Source: Candidatus Bathyarchaeia archaeon (GTDB lineage: Archaea; Thermoproteota; Bathyarchaeia; 40CM-2-53-6). Taken from it: a stretch of 64,000 bases of DNA. The stretch is taken from assembly GCA_035935655.1 (NCBI GenBank), contig DASYWW010000013.1:88275-152274 (forward strand), written 5' to 3'. A program made the position numbers and the translations under genes. Shown piece after piece: positions 1 through 7,993 of the stretch; the stretch's first letter is position 1, and every line of letters begins with the position of its first letter. Under the pieces are notes generated by a model. It searched no databases and was not told the DNA's origin. It saw only the letters and a program-made list of their open reading frames with translations.

Positions 1-768
1 AAGAAGCAAGAGAGAGAGAAATACCGAATCACAATACCAGACTGCATCGAGAGAATCGAGGAGCAGACCAACGGAGAAATTCCAAGAGACGCATGGTTCC
101 CAGTCCCAAGTTGCTCACCAGTAACACACTTCGTAGAAGCCTTCACCAAGAGACCTCAATACGAGCTATCGATACACTTCGCGTGCGGCGCCGGAACATA
201 CGTGTTCGAGGACAAAGACACCAAGAAGATGGTCCCCATCACATCGTTCGTGGACCTCAAAGGACTGTTCGAGTACCTAGACGAGAAGACTGACGAGCTC
301 AACTCAGGCACCAACAAGTATCTAGTAGCCGCGAAATTCATCACCAAACTCAACAGCTTCATCGAGAAAGACAAGCAACCAGCAGGACTTAACCTGAGCA
401 AGTTGCTCGTTGGAGCCTTGCTCAAACACGACTACAGCTCAGTGGGACAGTTCCATGTCCGGAGCATGTTCCTGGGCATGATGCACTTCCAAGACAAGTA
501 CAACCAAGACGAGGAACGACTACAACGCTGCGACATACACTACCTTACACCGGACATGAGGATCATTCCGTTCTGCAGCTTCAACGTCATCCCCGAATGG
601 TACCGTGACAGGATTCAGAAGAAGTACGGTGTCAGCGTAGAGGAGTGGGAGAAGAAGACTGGCGAGAAGCTCGAATCACGCCTCTACCGTGGACAGCTAC
701 GACGCGGAAAGCACGCCGACGGCTGCGGCTGCAGCGCAGTACACATCGAACCGATAACCGGCACCTAG
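1..768 (+). CDS. Radical SAM protein, tetraether lipid synthase (Tes)-like, C-terminal part
   Basis: The reading frame is open from the first base, so only the C-terminal 255 residues of the gene are in the window. The text resembles the MJ0619/Tes family of archaeal radical SAM enzymes, which join phytanyl chains to make membrane-spanning tetraether lipids. Visible family-like features are a Cys/Pro-rich segment (PVPSCSPVTHF, about residues 37-47 of the fragment), a HFACGAGTYVF motif and a late IHYLTPDMRIIPFCSFN motif followed by a WYRDRIQKKYG tail. The radical SAM CxxxCxxC motif would lie upstream and cannot be seen. It ends convergently to the S9 peptidase. The family assignment is from memory of motif style; another MoaA-like radical SAM enzyme is possible. 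Confidence 0.6.
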   Translation, partial: KKQEREKYRITIPDCIERIEEQTNGEIPRDAWFPVPSCSPVTHFVEAFTKRPQYELSIHFACGAGTYVFEDKDTKKMVPITSFVDLKGLFEYLDEKTDELNSGTNKYLVAAKFITKLNSFIEKDKQPAGLNLSKLLVGALLKHDYSSVGQFHVRSMFLGMMHFQDKYNQDEERLQRCDIHYLTPDMRIIPFCSFNVIPEWYRDRIQKKYGVSVEEWEKKTGEKLESRLYRGQLRRGKHADGCGCSAVHIEPITGT

Positions 769-806
769 ACCGGAAAATATCTTCCCAGCATTTTTCGTCT
801 GGAATC

Positions 807-839
807 AGAGAGCGACGATAGTCTCTATTCGCGCTCTCT
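807..839. terminator. Stem-loop between convergent genes
   Basis: AGAGAGCG (807-814) is perfectly complementary to CGCTCTCT (832-839), with a 17-base loop. It lies in the 110-base gap between two genes that converge, where a bidirectional terminator would be expected. No strong T-run follows directly, so its role is inferred from position only. Confidence 0.35.
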
Positions 840-878
840 CCCCTTCTGTTTCCGCGAAGGACTGAGACACGTGAAATC

Positions 879-2726
879 TTATCCGTTAGGCGCCTGTTTC
901 TCCAGGGCTAGTAGTGTCCGTTCGAGAAAGTCGCCGATCGCTGTGTAGGCCTTGACCCGGTTGGGGATCTTCGCGATTCCATGCCCCTCGTCCTCGAATC
1001 TCAAGAATTCCACATGCCTTCCAATCTTCTTCAATCTCTCGACAATCTGTTCAGCTTCTCCGATCGGGACCCTAGGATCGTTTGCTCCATGGATCACCAT
1101 TAGAGGTGCTCGGATCTTCTCCACATGGTGAATAGGCGAGATTCGTTTGAACAGCTCCCTGTCCTTTTCGAGGCTGCCGTATTCTGCTTCTCTTAGATGC
1201 CGTCTCCATCGCGCCGTATTTTCAAGAAACGTCTCAAAATTCGCAATTCCAACAAGGTCTACCCCTCCGGCCCAGATGTCTGGGTACTCAGTCAATGCCG
1301 ATAGAACCATGAACCCGCCATAGCTACCCCCCACTATTCCTACTCTGTCTTTCTTGGCGAGACCTTTCCCAACCGCCCACTTTGCTAGGTATTCTAAGTC
1401 CCGAACCGAGTCGAGACGCTTCCCAACATCATCGAGATGGACGCTCTTCTTTCCGTAGCCTGTGCTGCCTCGCACGTTCGGGGCTAGGACTAGGAAGCCA
1501 CGGTTGACGAGGTATTGGATGATGATGTTGAACCTGGCGGTTTCTTGGCTCTCTGGACCTCCGTGGACAAAGACAACCGTTGGTAGGGGACCTCGACTAT
1601 TCACTGGTCTGTAGGCCCATACGGGAATGAGCAGGTCGTCGAAGCTGGGAAATCTCAATCCTTCAGGCTCGACGAGGCTTGATTGGGGAATCGCCCCCCT
1701 TGGGACAAACGTTGCTTGTCGAAGCGAACGGTCTTCGAGGTCGTAGAGCCAAAGGTTCAGGTTGTGCTTTGGTCCCTGGAAGCTGAATACGAGATATTTG
1801 GAGTCAGGGCTCCAATCCATTAGATTGTGGCCCGCGACAACAGGTGACTCGTACGCGCCTAGAGGTAACCCATCTATAGTAGAATCATGGTTCTTTTCGA
1901 AGTTGTAAATGTGTAGTCTACTTGCCCCATTGACGTTTCGGAAGTAGGCTAGGAATTTGTTGTCAGGGGAGATTCTACCCCCTATTGCGTCCCAGTTCTC
2001 TTCGATGAGGAATTCGATGTGCCCCGTTCCAATATCGATTGTGGCGGGTTGAATGAATTCACGATCTTTGTTAGTCAGAACATACAACGTGCTCATGTCT
2101 TTGGTGTGGCCTGCGTAGTCATAGCTCGCTTCACCCGAGTGCTGGGTTACGTGGGCTGTTTCGTCAGTTTCAGGCCAGAGCAGGTAGAGATCATTATCTA
2201 GGTTAGTGTTTGCTCGTGTGAAGAGTATTCGATCCTTGTCCACCCAGTCCAAGGGATAGTTAGTTGTGTCGTTTTGGTAGACCAGATTCTTTTCTCCAGT
2301 TGCAATAGCGACCGTGTAGATGTCAAAGAATTTCTCATCTCTCTCGTTTGACGAATAGCATATTGATTCGCCATCGGGAGAGAAAGAGCCAAAGACTCGG
2401 ATCCATTCATCTCCAATGGTCAATTTCCTGGTCGCGAGATTCTCCATATCTAGATTCCAGACCTGGTGTCTCTCACCGCCTCCCGGGTCCATCGAGAAGG
2501 CGAGGGTCTTGCCGGTCGGTGAGAAAGTAGCTGCGGAGACCCGCTCGTTGAAGAGTGTCAGTTGATCTATCTGGCCTGTCGAGAGATCGAGAGTCCAGGC
2601 CTGGGGAACGCCGGTAACATCGCTGATGAATGATGCTTTCTTGCCATCAGGCGCGAGGCTTGGTCCATAGGCGATTCGAACACTGGAGTATCGGTCGAAC
2701 CCGTATCGTGGACGGTCTGATGACAT
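879..2726 (-). CDS. S9-family prolyl oligopeptidase / acylaminoacyl peptidase
   Basis: A 615-residue serine peptidase with the two-part architecture of family S9: an N-terminal beta-propeller of WD40/TolB-like repeats (repeated SPDG/SPDS blades, about residues 1-340) and a C-terminal alpha/beta hydrolase domain. The catalytic triad is visible: Ser in GGSYGG near residue 467, Asp in HGANDPRVP near 548 and His in EDEGHGI near 582. The oxyanion region HGGPE precedes it. Enzymes of this type cleave short peptides or remove N-acylated residues in the cytoplasm, and the propeller gates the active site against large substrates. It has no signal peptide and ends at a convergent gap with the upstream gene. 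Length is typical for the family. Confidence 0.9.
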   Translation of the reverse strand: MSSDRPRYGFDRYSSVRIAYGPSLAPDGKKASFISDVTGVPQAWTLDLSTGQIDQLTLFNERVSAATFSPTGKTLAFSMDPGGGERHQVWNLDMENLATRKLTIGDEWIRVFGSFSPDGESICYSSNERDEKFFDIYTVAIATGEKNLVYQNDTTNYPLDWVDKDRILFTRANTNLDNDLYLLWPETDETAHVTQHSGEASYDYAGHTKDMSTLYVLTNKDREFIQPATIDIGTGHIEFLIEENWDAIGGRISPDNKFLAYFRNVNGASRLHIYNFEKNHDSTIDGLPLGAYESPVVAGHNLMDWSPDSKYLVFSFQGPKHNLNLWLYDLEDRSLRQATFVPRGAIPQSSLVEPEGLRFPSFDDLLIPVWAYRPVNSRGPLPTVVFVHGGPESQETARFNIIIQYLVNRGFLVLAPNVRGSTGYGKKSVHLDDVGKRLDSVRDLEYLAKWAVGKGLAKKDRVGIVGGSYGGFMVLSALTEYPDIWAGGVDLVGIANFETFLENTARWRRHLREAEYGSLEKDRELFKRISPIHHVEKIRAPLMVIHGANDPRVPIGEAEQIVERLKKIGRHVEFLRFEDEGHGIAKIPNRVKAYTAIGDFLERTLLALEKQAPNG

Positions 2727-2840
2727 AGTTAAGACCGGATTCTATCTGGCGTTCTTATAATGACTTGAGTTCTATCAACTAATGCCAAGGTTTTTCAGCG
2801 TGGAAAGAAGAAACCGAGCCAACAAGCCCAGTGAGAGAAT

Positions 2841-3398
2841 TTGCAGAAGTCTATCGTAAAACAGGATGGAGGCAGCTGGGCGCGTATCGACAATGTCACA
2901 GTCAAGTGCTCTCCATCGAAGGCGAAGGTTGACGATAATCTTGCATTCACTGTAGGTTTCAGGCTTGACGGTGTTGTCCGCCGAAACTTTCATCAGAAGT
3001 TCTGGGAAGCCGCTTACGATCAGCATGACGGTGGGCTTCGCATGGCTTTCAAGGCTGAACTGCACAAGTCGGGAGTTCGATTGCTCGCTAAACCCTTGAA
3101 AGAGGAGAAATTCGTCCGAAGAGCAGTTTTCTTCTGGACGCGCAACCCTGAGCTTCCGCATCGTGTATGGATGACCGTGGCTACCGAATTCGAGACGATC
3201 CTCTATCCTAAAACTGAAGAGGAAGCCAGAGAGATGATGTTCAATGTCACACGGAGCTTCGAACTGCCCGCAAGCTCACTCGGAAAGGGCAATCACAATC
3301 TAGCCGCCAACGTCAGTGCCAAATGGGGCAAACACGTCTTCACCGAGCGAGGAGAGGCGTCAGGTAAGTCACCTTCTCTGAAGATTCAGGTTGAATGA
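2841..3398 (+). CDS. Hypothetical protein, beta-rich
   Basis: A 185-residue protein I do not recognise. It has no signal peptide or membrane span. Alternating hydrophobic/polar strands such as NLAFTVGFRLDGVV and NHNLAANVSAKWGKHVF suggest a beta-sandwich fold, and the last part resembles an Ig-like strand pattern. A competing 128-residue frame on the other strand (2775-3161) looks less protein-like. It is divergent from the S9 gene, about 115 bases from that gene's start, and is followed by a small ORF on the same strand. Function unknown. Confidence 0.55.
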   Translation: MQKSIVKQDGGSWARIDNVTVKCSPSKAKVDDNLAFTVGFRLDGVVRRNFHQKFWEAAYDQHDGGLRMAFKAELHKSGVRLLAKPLKEEKFVRRAVFFWTRNPELPHRVWMTVATEFETILYPKTEEEAREMMFNVTRSFELPASSLGKGNHNLAANVSAKWGKHVFTERGEASGKSPSLKIQVE

Positions 3399-3481
3399 GC
3401 TTCTCGAATTCCATGCGAAGTGACAGCGTTATCTTTATGTGGCTAAGGTCAGCCGGGACGCTGAATTAGGCGAATCTCAAC

Positions 3482-3628
3482 TTGGCAAAATACGATGGGA
3501 TCAGAGGACAGGAAATCTTGGAGATTGAAGAAGGGGAGAACGAAGTGACCATCATTCTCAGAGACAACCGTTACCTGTTCGTCAAAATCGTGGATGGAAA
3601 GCTCGCTACGACCTCGGTACCGGAATAG
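3482..3628 (+). CDS. Small conserved-looking protein, 48 aa
   Basis: A TTG-initiated frame of 48 residues beginning (M)AKYDGIRGQEILEIEEGENEV and ending in VDGKLATTSVPE. The acidic then beta-strand pattern (VTIILRDNRYLFVKIVDGK) reads like a real small domain rather than a chance frame, and it fills the gap between two genes. A TATA-like TTTATGT lies at about 3434. There is no clear Shine-Dalgarno sequence and I do not recognise the family. Confidence 0.45.
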   Translation: MAKYDGIRGQEILEIEEGENEVTIILRDNRYLFVKIVDGKLATTSVPE

Positions 3629-3666
3629 GCTACACTAAATCAGCTGTTGGCTATGGACAAATTACC

Positions 3667-4695
3667 CTAGACTTTGAGGACTATCTTTCCAAAGTGCTCG
3701 CTCTTTTCCATCTTCTCCTGAGCCTTCGCTGCCTCTGCAAGCGGGAAGATTGAATCGATAACAGGCTTGAGCCTTCCATCCTCGAACAATTCTAGGATTT
3801 TAAGGAGCTCTCCTCGACCCCCCATGTAAGAACCCATGAGAGAGAACTGTTTCACGAAGATGTACCGAATGTCGATCTCCGCCTTTCCGCCGCTAGTAAC
3901 CCCACAGTTGACCAGTCGTCCAGCCGGCGCCATTGACCTCATACTTTTCTCCCACGTCGCTTGTCCGATGTGATCGAAGACGACATTCGCCTTCCGCCCA
4001 TCGGTTACTCGCTTGATCTCACCGGGAATGTCTTGGGTGTTGTGGTTGAGAACAAAATTTGCTCCTAGTTTCTGCGCTTTCTCTTTTTTCGTATCATTCC
4101 CAACAGTAGCAATGACTTTCGCGCCGAGTAGCTTTGCAACCTGAACAGCAGCGCTCCCAACGCCGCTTCCCGCAGCCCAAACGAGAACCGTTTCTCCGGG
4201 AACAAGATGTGCCCGGGTCACAAGCATATGCCAGGCAGTCAAGAATACTAACGGGACGGAAGCAGCTTGTTCGAAGCTGAGTTTTTCTGGGATTGGTAGA
4301 ACATTTGCCCCAGGAACTGCAACATACTCGGCATAGCCACCCTGGGTCTCGTATCCAATTATCTTGTAGGACTCGCAAAGGCTGTCCCAGCTGTTGCTGC
4401 AATAATCACAGATCCCACAGCTTAGTCCTGGCGCCATCAAAGCTTTCTCGCCTTTGGAATGTCCCGTGACCAGTTCTCCAACCTCAACAACCTCTCCTGA
4501 AATGTCAGAGCCTGAAATGTGAGGCAGGGGTATTCTCTCATTCCTCGTTCCCAGTCTCGCCCAGATGTCCAAATGATTGAGTGCACACGCTTTCACTCTA
4601 ACCAGAACTTCTAAAGGGCCGATTTTCGGACTAGGGACCTCTTCAAGCCGAAGCTTCTCGGGTCCACCGAATTCGTGGAATCTAACAGCCTTCAA
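3667..4695 (-). CDS. Zinc-dependent alcohol dehydrogenase / MDR oxidoreductase
   Basis: A 342-residue medium-chain dehydrogenase/reductase. The N-terminal GroES-like domain carries ALNHLDIW (usual catalytic-zinc region) and the four-Cys structural zinc lobe CGICDYCSNSWDSLCE near residues 93-107. The Rossmann domain follows with a GSGVGSAAVQVAKLLGAKV dinucleotide-binding motif near residue 170. Members use NAD(P)H to interconvert alcohols and aldehydes or reduce quinones or enoyl groups. The substrate cannot be read from sequence. The gene stands alone, divergent from a wHTH regulator about 115 bases away that could control it. Confidence 0.88.
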   Translation of the reverse strand: MKAVRFHEFGGPEKLRLEEVPSPKIGPLEVLVRVKACALNHLDIWARLGTRNERIPLPHISGSDISGEVVEVGELVTGHSKGEKALMAPGLSCGICDYCSNSWDSLCESYKIIGYETQGGYAEYVAVPGANVLPIPEKLSFEQAASVPLVFLTAWHMLVTRAHLVPGETVLVWAAGSGVGSAAVQVAKLLGAKVIATVGNDTKKEKAQKLGANFVLNHNTQDIPGEIKRVTDGRKANVVFDHIGQATWEKSMRSMAPAGRLVNCGVTSGGKAEIDIRYIFVKQFSLMGSYMGGRGELLKILELFEDGRLKPVIDSIFPLAEAAKAQEKMEKSEHFGKIVLKV

Positions 4696-4812
4696 ATCGG
4701 TTTCACGATATGATCAGAAAATCAACGGTTTTAAGTTCGCGTAATGGTTTTGCGGTTGGTCTACCCTTAACTACCCCGGTCAATCCTTAACCAAAATCTA
4801 GGTTGGCCATCC

Positions 4813-5265
4813 ATGTCTACGGGCTCGCCAGAAGTTAGCGCGGAAAGAATAGCGAGCGAGCTCAAAGGCAATACGCTAAGGGTGTACTGGTTCGTGATGA
4901 ACGCCTCGAATCAGACGGTCGGAGTTCGGGAGGCTCAAAGAGCCTTGAACTTCTCAAGCCCCACTCTAGCTTTGTATCATCTCGATAAGCTTCGGGATCT
5001 TGGTCTTGTCTCACGGGACCCAGGAGGGTACAAACTGATCAAAGAGGTGAAAGTGGACGTCCTCAAGCAGTTCATGAAGCTCCCAGGGCAGTTCTTTGTC
5101 CCCAGGTTCTCCCTTTACGCCGTTCTCTTTACGGTACTAACCGCCTACTATGCTCTAAACCTCGTGACCATCGATTTTTTCGCGTTCTTTGGCCTCCTGT
5201 TCGGGGCGCTCGGTTCAGCCATCTTCTGGTTCGAAGCCATCAAAACGTGGAGGCAACGACCGTAG
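4813..5265 (+). CDS. Winged-helix regulator with two C-terminal membrane helices
   Basis: A 150-residue protein. Residues about 10-80 form an ArsR/MarR-like winged helix: an Asn-rich helix pair, then ALNFSSPTLALYHLDKLRDLGLVSRDPGGYKL, which looks like a recognition helix plus wing. Residues about 95-145 form two hydrophobic helices (FSLYAVLFTVLTAYYALNLV and FFAFFGLLFGALGSAIFWF). Membrane-tethered wHTH proteins of this layout are common in archaea and probably sense envelope state. The exported protein 80 bases downstream on the same strand may be its partner. ATG start chosen. Confidence 0.75.
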   Translation: MSTGSPEVSAERIASELKGNTLRVYWFVMNASNQTVGVREAQRALNFSSPTLALYHLDKLRDLGLVSRDPGGYKLIKEVKVDVLKQFMKLPGQFFVPRFSLYAVLFTVLTAYYALNLVTIDFFAFFGLLFGALGSAIFWFEAIKTWRQRP

Positions 5266-5345
5266 ACTTCGTCAAAATCTAGAACAGGTGTTCAAAATCG
5301 TTGAGTTAATTGTCAGATTCACACTAACGTGGGAGGAATAGACTG

Positions 5346-6011
5346 ATGGATCTGGCAACCCGAAAGATGGTCTACTACGGCCTCTTGGGCCTGCTTATAG
5401 CCGGTTCAACCATAACCTTGTTCCACGAGGCTCCGAAGGTATTGCCTGTCCCCATCCCGATTCTAGTCAAGGACGGGACCCTCTCAGTATACTTCAAGAA
5501 TGTTCCATCAGATATCTCAGGCAATCAAGGTATGTCCAACACCGGACCTTTGCCAGGTAACCTTCCCATCAGTGTTCATCTTCCCAAAGTATTCACGATT
5601 GTCAATCTTAATGTTACAATCGACTCCATTGTCTTTCATAAAAGTGGAGGCAACGATAGTGGATGGACGGACGTTCCGAGTGTTCCGGTCACGATCAACC
5701 TTCTACAGCCTACGAGCGTTTCAGTACTGATCGGCTCGGTGAAGATCCCATCAGAGAATGTTACAATGGTGGAGCTGCACGTGTCCAAAGCCATGGCGGC
5801 TGTAAGCGTCGCAGGCGCACTAACTCTGACTGTCGAGCAAGTTGTTGTGTCAAGCGAAAATCTGAAGATTCAGATAGATTCAGGAGTGAGCGTCGAGCCT
5901 CAGATGACGACAAGCATAGTGGCAGATCGACCTCACATCGTCATTCAGGGCAACGGCACTATCCGCCTAACCCCCGAGCTCAGTGTGGACAGCGTCGACG
6001 GACCGAAGTAG
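5346..6011 (+). CDS. Exported DUF4382-like beta protein
   Basis: A 221-residue protein with an N-terminal hydrophobic helix (MVYYGLLGLLIAGSTITLF) that would export or anchor it. The rest is beta-rich with the order seen in DUF4382 proteins: a strand pair around VNLNVTIDSIVFHKSGGNDSGWTDVP, then VTINLLQ, then VTMVELHVSKA. Several NxT/S sequons (NVT, NDS, NGT) are compatible with archaeal surface N-glycosylation. It follows the membrane wHTH gene. Family assignment is tentative and the function is unknown. Confidence 0.6.
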   Translation: MDLATRKMVYYGLLGLLIAGSTITLFHEAPKVLPVPIPILVKDGTLSVYFKNVPSDISGNQGMSNTGPLPGNLPISVHLPKVFTIVNLNVTIDSIVFHKSGGNDSGWTDVPSVPVTINLLQPTSVSVLIGSVKIPSENVTMVELHVSKAMAAVSVAGALTLTVEQVVVSSENLKIQIDSGVSVEPQMTTSIVADRPHIVIQGNGTIRLTPELSVDSVDGPK

Positions 6012-6027
6012 TTCAGCGGAGTTTTGG

Positions 6028-6175
6028 TAGCGGGGGGTGGATTTTCGGGTCCCACACGGGCCCTTCGAACCACCGCTTGAGGATCGAACTTGTATCGATC
6101 AATCTCAGGGTTATGAGCCCTGCGGGTTAAACCTGGGAAGGCTTCTCCTCAACGGAGAATCTACCCCACCCCGCT
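6028..6175 (-). tRNA. Initiator tRNA-Met (CAT) with three introns
   Basis: Reading the minus strand, a standard cloverleaf appears only after removing three segments. Acceptor AGCGGGG pairs with CCCCGCT, the discriminator is A, and CCA is encoded at 6025-6027. The anticodon arm is CAGGG-CTCATAA-CCCTG. Intron 1 (6137-6160, 24 nt) lies in the D-loop, intron 2 (6076-6101, 26 nt) in the variable region and intron 3 (6042-6063, 22 nt) in the T-loop. Each forms a BHB motif: central helices GGGT/GCCT (with G-U pairs), TGAG/CTCA and TTCG/CGAA, flanked by three-base bulges and inner hairpins. The spliced tRNA is 76 nt. The A1-U72 pair and the three G-C pairs in the anticodon stem mark it as initiator, not elongator Met or Ile2. 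Confidence 0.92.
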
Positions 6176-6255
6176 ACAAGAGCGAAGCCGGCTCTGGCGA
6201 GTTTTAAAAGGTTTGACCGGAGGAAACTCTAGTCAATATCACTTGCTCCGACAAC

Positions 6256-7617
6256 TCAGACTACTGTCGGAATCAAGACAAGCGATTCTAGAGTCCGGTC
6301 GATGAATGTGCTATTTGTTTCTGGTGACATAGACCGATTGATTTCATATCGGGAGGCAGGCTTTGTCAGGTGTCTATGCGCCCTAGGAGGTGGGAGATAC
6401 TCTCCCAAACGAACATCTCGATCATCAAGTCTTTTGATTCTCTGCGTTTTTGGGAAACGCGCTTTGCATCTCTTGCATCTGAATGCTTGATCTTTTCCCA
6501 TAGATTCACAGCGAGCTCCGCATCTTGAACAAAGAGGATTCTCCCATCGGACGGCGTCAACTAGTCTCGTCACTTTGAGTTTTTCAACGTTCATGGTGAT
6601 TTCTCCGAGTGGCCGACGACGGATTCCGCCTGAAACAGTAACAAAGTCTCCAGGGATCAGTTGAAGGGCCCCATCGCGAACATCTCCGGCCGGGCTGTAG
6701 GCGGCGCAATCAATCTTGCCTGTTTCGTCACATAGTCCGAAGATCACGTGGCCGCCGCGAATCCTTTCTGGGGCATTGCTGACCTCACCGGTAATAGTGG
6801 TGGATTGATAGGGTCGAAGTGTCTCAATTGTTCTGTGATTGTTCAGATGCGCGTCGGTTCCCTGGTTTGTCTTGAAGATCATCGCACTGGCGATTGGTTC
6901 TTCAACCTCGATTTGTTTGAACGCTTGAACGAGAGTAACTGGGTCTTCGCCTCGGATTCCAAACAGGACTGGGTCGGGGCCGTGGGGGCAAATGAGTATT
7001 CTACCTGTTTCAGGGTCAATGTTATTGAAAGTTGATCCTTGATACTTTTCATTCATTTGTCGAACCGAATTCTGGTTCACTCTTCGCTCCGTCCCAACGT
7101 ATTCAGGGGTTCTGTAGGCGATAATCTCGAAAGTATGGTCCTGGCTGAGGTCGGCTCCAACACCCGCAAACGCTCCAATCAGTCCTCGGGACCCTTTGAG
7201 CAAGAATACTTCTGCGTCTACGACGCCTGCAATGTGTCTCGCTTCCCGAACTGAGAGAACATCGTGTAACGCTCTGGTGGAAAAATCTCTCAGCACTGAA
7301 GGCACAGGGCGCTTGAGGAAGACCACGGCTGGGTCTGTTGATCGACGAGCAAGGTCTGAGGTTTTTTGGACAGCCGCAATAGCGATTTTTTTCGCGTCTG
7401 CTACCTCATCTTCTTTGAGATTGAAGTGAAGTGAAAGAGCTCCGTTTCCTCGGGTCTTCCAGGGAATGTTAGGGTTCAGTCGTACTAGCCAGGGATAGTC
7501 GAGGGGCTTGAATCCTTTGGAGACTAATTCGCGAAAAATGAGTGCAACGGTGTATGTGGTGCATCCTCCGAGTCTAGAGTCAGTGTCGTCAATTCCGATG
7601 TGAAACTCAGTTCGCAC
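6256..7617 (-). CDS. tiaS: tRNA(Ile2) 2-agmatinylcytidine synthetase TiaS
   Basis: A 453-residue match to archaeal TiaS, which attaches agmatine to C34 of tRNA-Ile2 (CAU) so that it reads AUA codons. The N-terminus has the hallmark IGIDDTDSRLGGCTTY, followed by VRLNPNIPWKTRGNGA. The middle has an OB-fold segment (ITGEVSNAPERIRGGHVIFGL, about residues 275-300) and the C-terminus a zinc ribbon (CSRCG ... CKRCKARFP, near 360-385). Order and length fit the family. It lies on the same strand as, and 80 bases upstream of, the intron-bearing CAT tRNA, so the two could share a transcript. Confidence 0.95.
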   Translation of the reverse strand: MRTEFHIGIDDTDSRLGGCTTYTVALIFRELVSKGFKPLDYPWLVRLNPNIPWKTRGNGALSLHFNLKEDEVADAKKIAIAAVQKTSDLARRSTDPAVVFLKRPVPSVLRDFSTRALHDVLSVREARHIAGVVDAEVFLLKGSRGLIGAFAGVGADLSQDHTFEIIAYRTPEYVGTERRVNQNSVRQMNEKYQGSTFNNIDPETGRILICPHGPDPVLFGIRGEDPVTLVQAFKQIEVEEPIASAMIFKTNQGTDAHLNNHRTIETLRPYQSTTITGEVSNAPERIRGGHVIFGLCDETGKIDCAAYSPAGDVRDGALQLIPGDFVTVSGGIRRRPLGEITMNVEKLKVTRLVDAVRWENPLCSRCGARCESMGKDQAFRCKRCKARFPKTQRIKRLDDRDVRLGEYLPPPRAHRHLTKPASRYEINRSMSPETNSTFIDRTLESLVLIPTVV

Positions 7618-7666
7618 TAGGGGTATTTCCTCAAGAAGGCACGAAGGAATAGAGGTTTTGAGAGGA

Positions 7667-7900
7667 CTAGTTCTCGATAACGATCATTGTCAGCGTGGAC
7701 TTTACCTTGTTGAGATGGCGAACCTTCCAGGTGATTATCTCTTTCAGCTTGTCCATACTATCCGCGGCGACCTTTGCAACAATGTCGTACACTCCGTAGA
7801 CCATGTAAGCCTCTTTGACTTGAGGAACAGACTTGAGTTCCTTGACGACTTGGTCTTCGGAACCAATCTCAGCGTTTATCAGAACGAAAGCCATCGGCAT
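7667..7900 (-). CDS. Stand-alone Lrp/AsnC ligand-sensing (RAM) domain protein
   Basis: A 77-residue protein made only of the Lrp/AsnC C-terminal alpha-beta sensor domain: MAFVLINAEIGSEDQVVKEL, then KEAYMVYGVYDIVAKVAADS, then a final strand STLTMIVIE. There is no helix-turn-helix. Such single-domain proteins assemble into dimers or octamers that bind amino acids and are common in archaea, where they may pair with full-length Lrp proteins. It sits just upstream of tiaS on the same strand, with a gap of about 50 bases. Confidence 0.85.
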   Translation of the reverse strand: MPMAFVLINAEIGSEDQVVKELKSVPQVKEAYMVYGVYDIVAKVAADSMDKLKEIITWKVRHLNKVKSTLTMIVIEN

Positions 7901-7993
7901 TTTTGAAACAGCCGAGCCTCTGGTCCGAGTTGTTCAGTTTTAAGCTTTCGGCCGAACAGCCTACGAATCTATCGACGTCCATGTTGATTCATT

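Noticed and set aside
2775..3161. 128-codon frame on the minus strand
   Set aside because: It overlaps the plus-strand 185-residue gene, which has the more protein-like strand pattern. This frame has no recognisable domain.
6028..6175. Possibility that the CAT tRNA is tRNA-Ile2, the substrate of the neighbouring TiaS
   Set aside because: A1-U72 and three consecutive G-C pairs in the anticodon stem are initiator hallmarks, and Ile2 would not have them.
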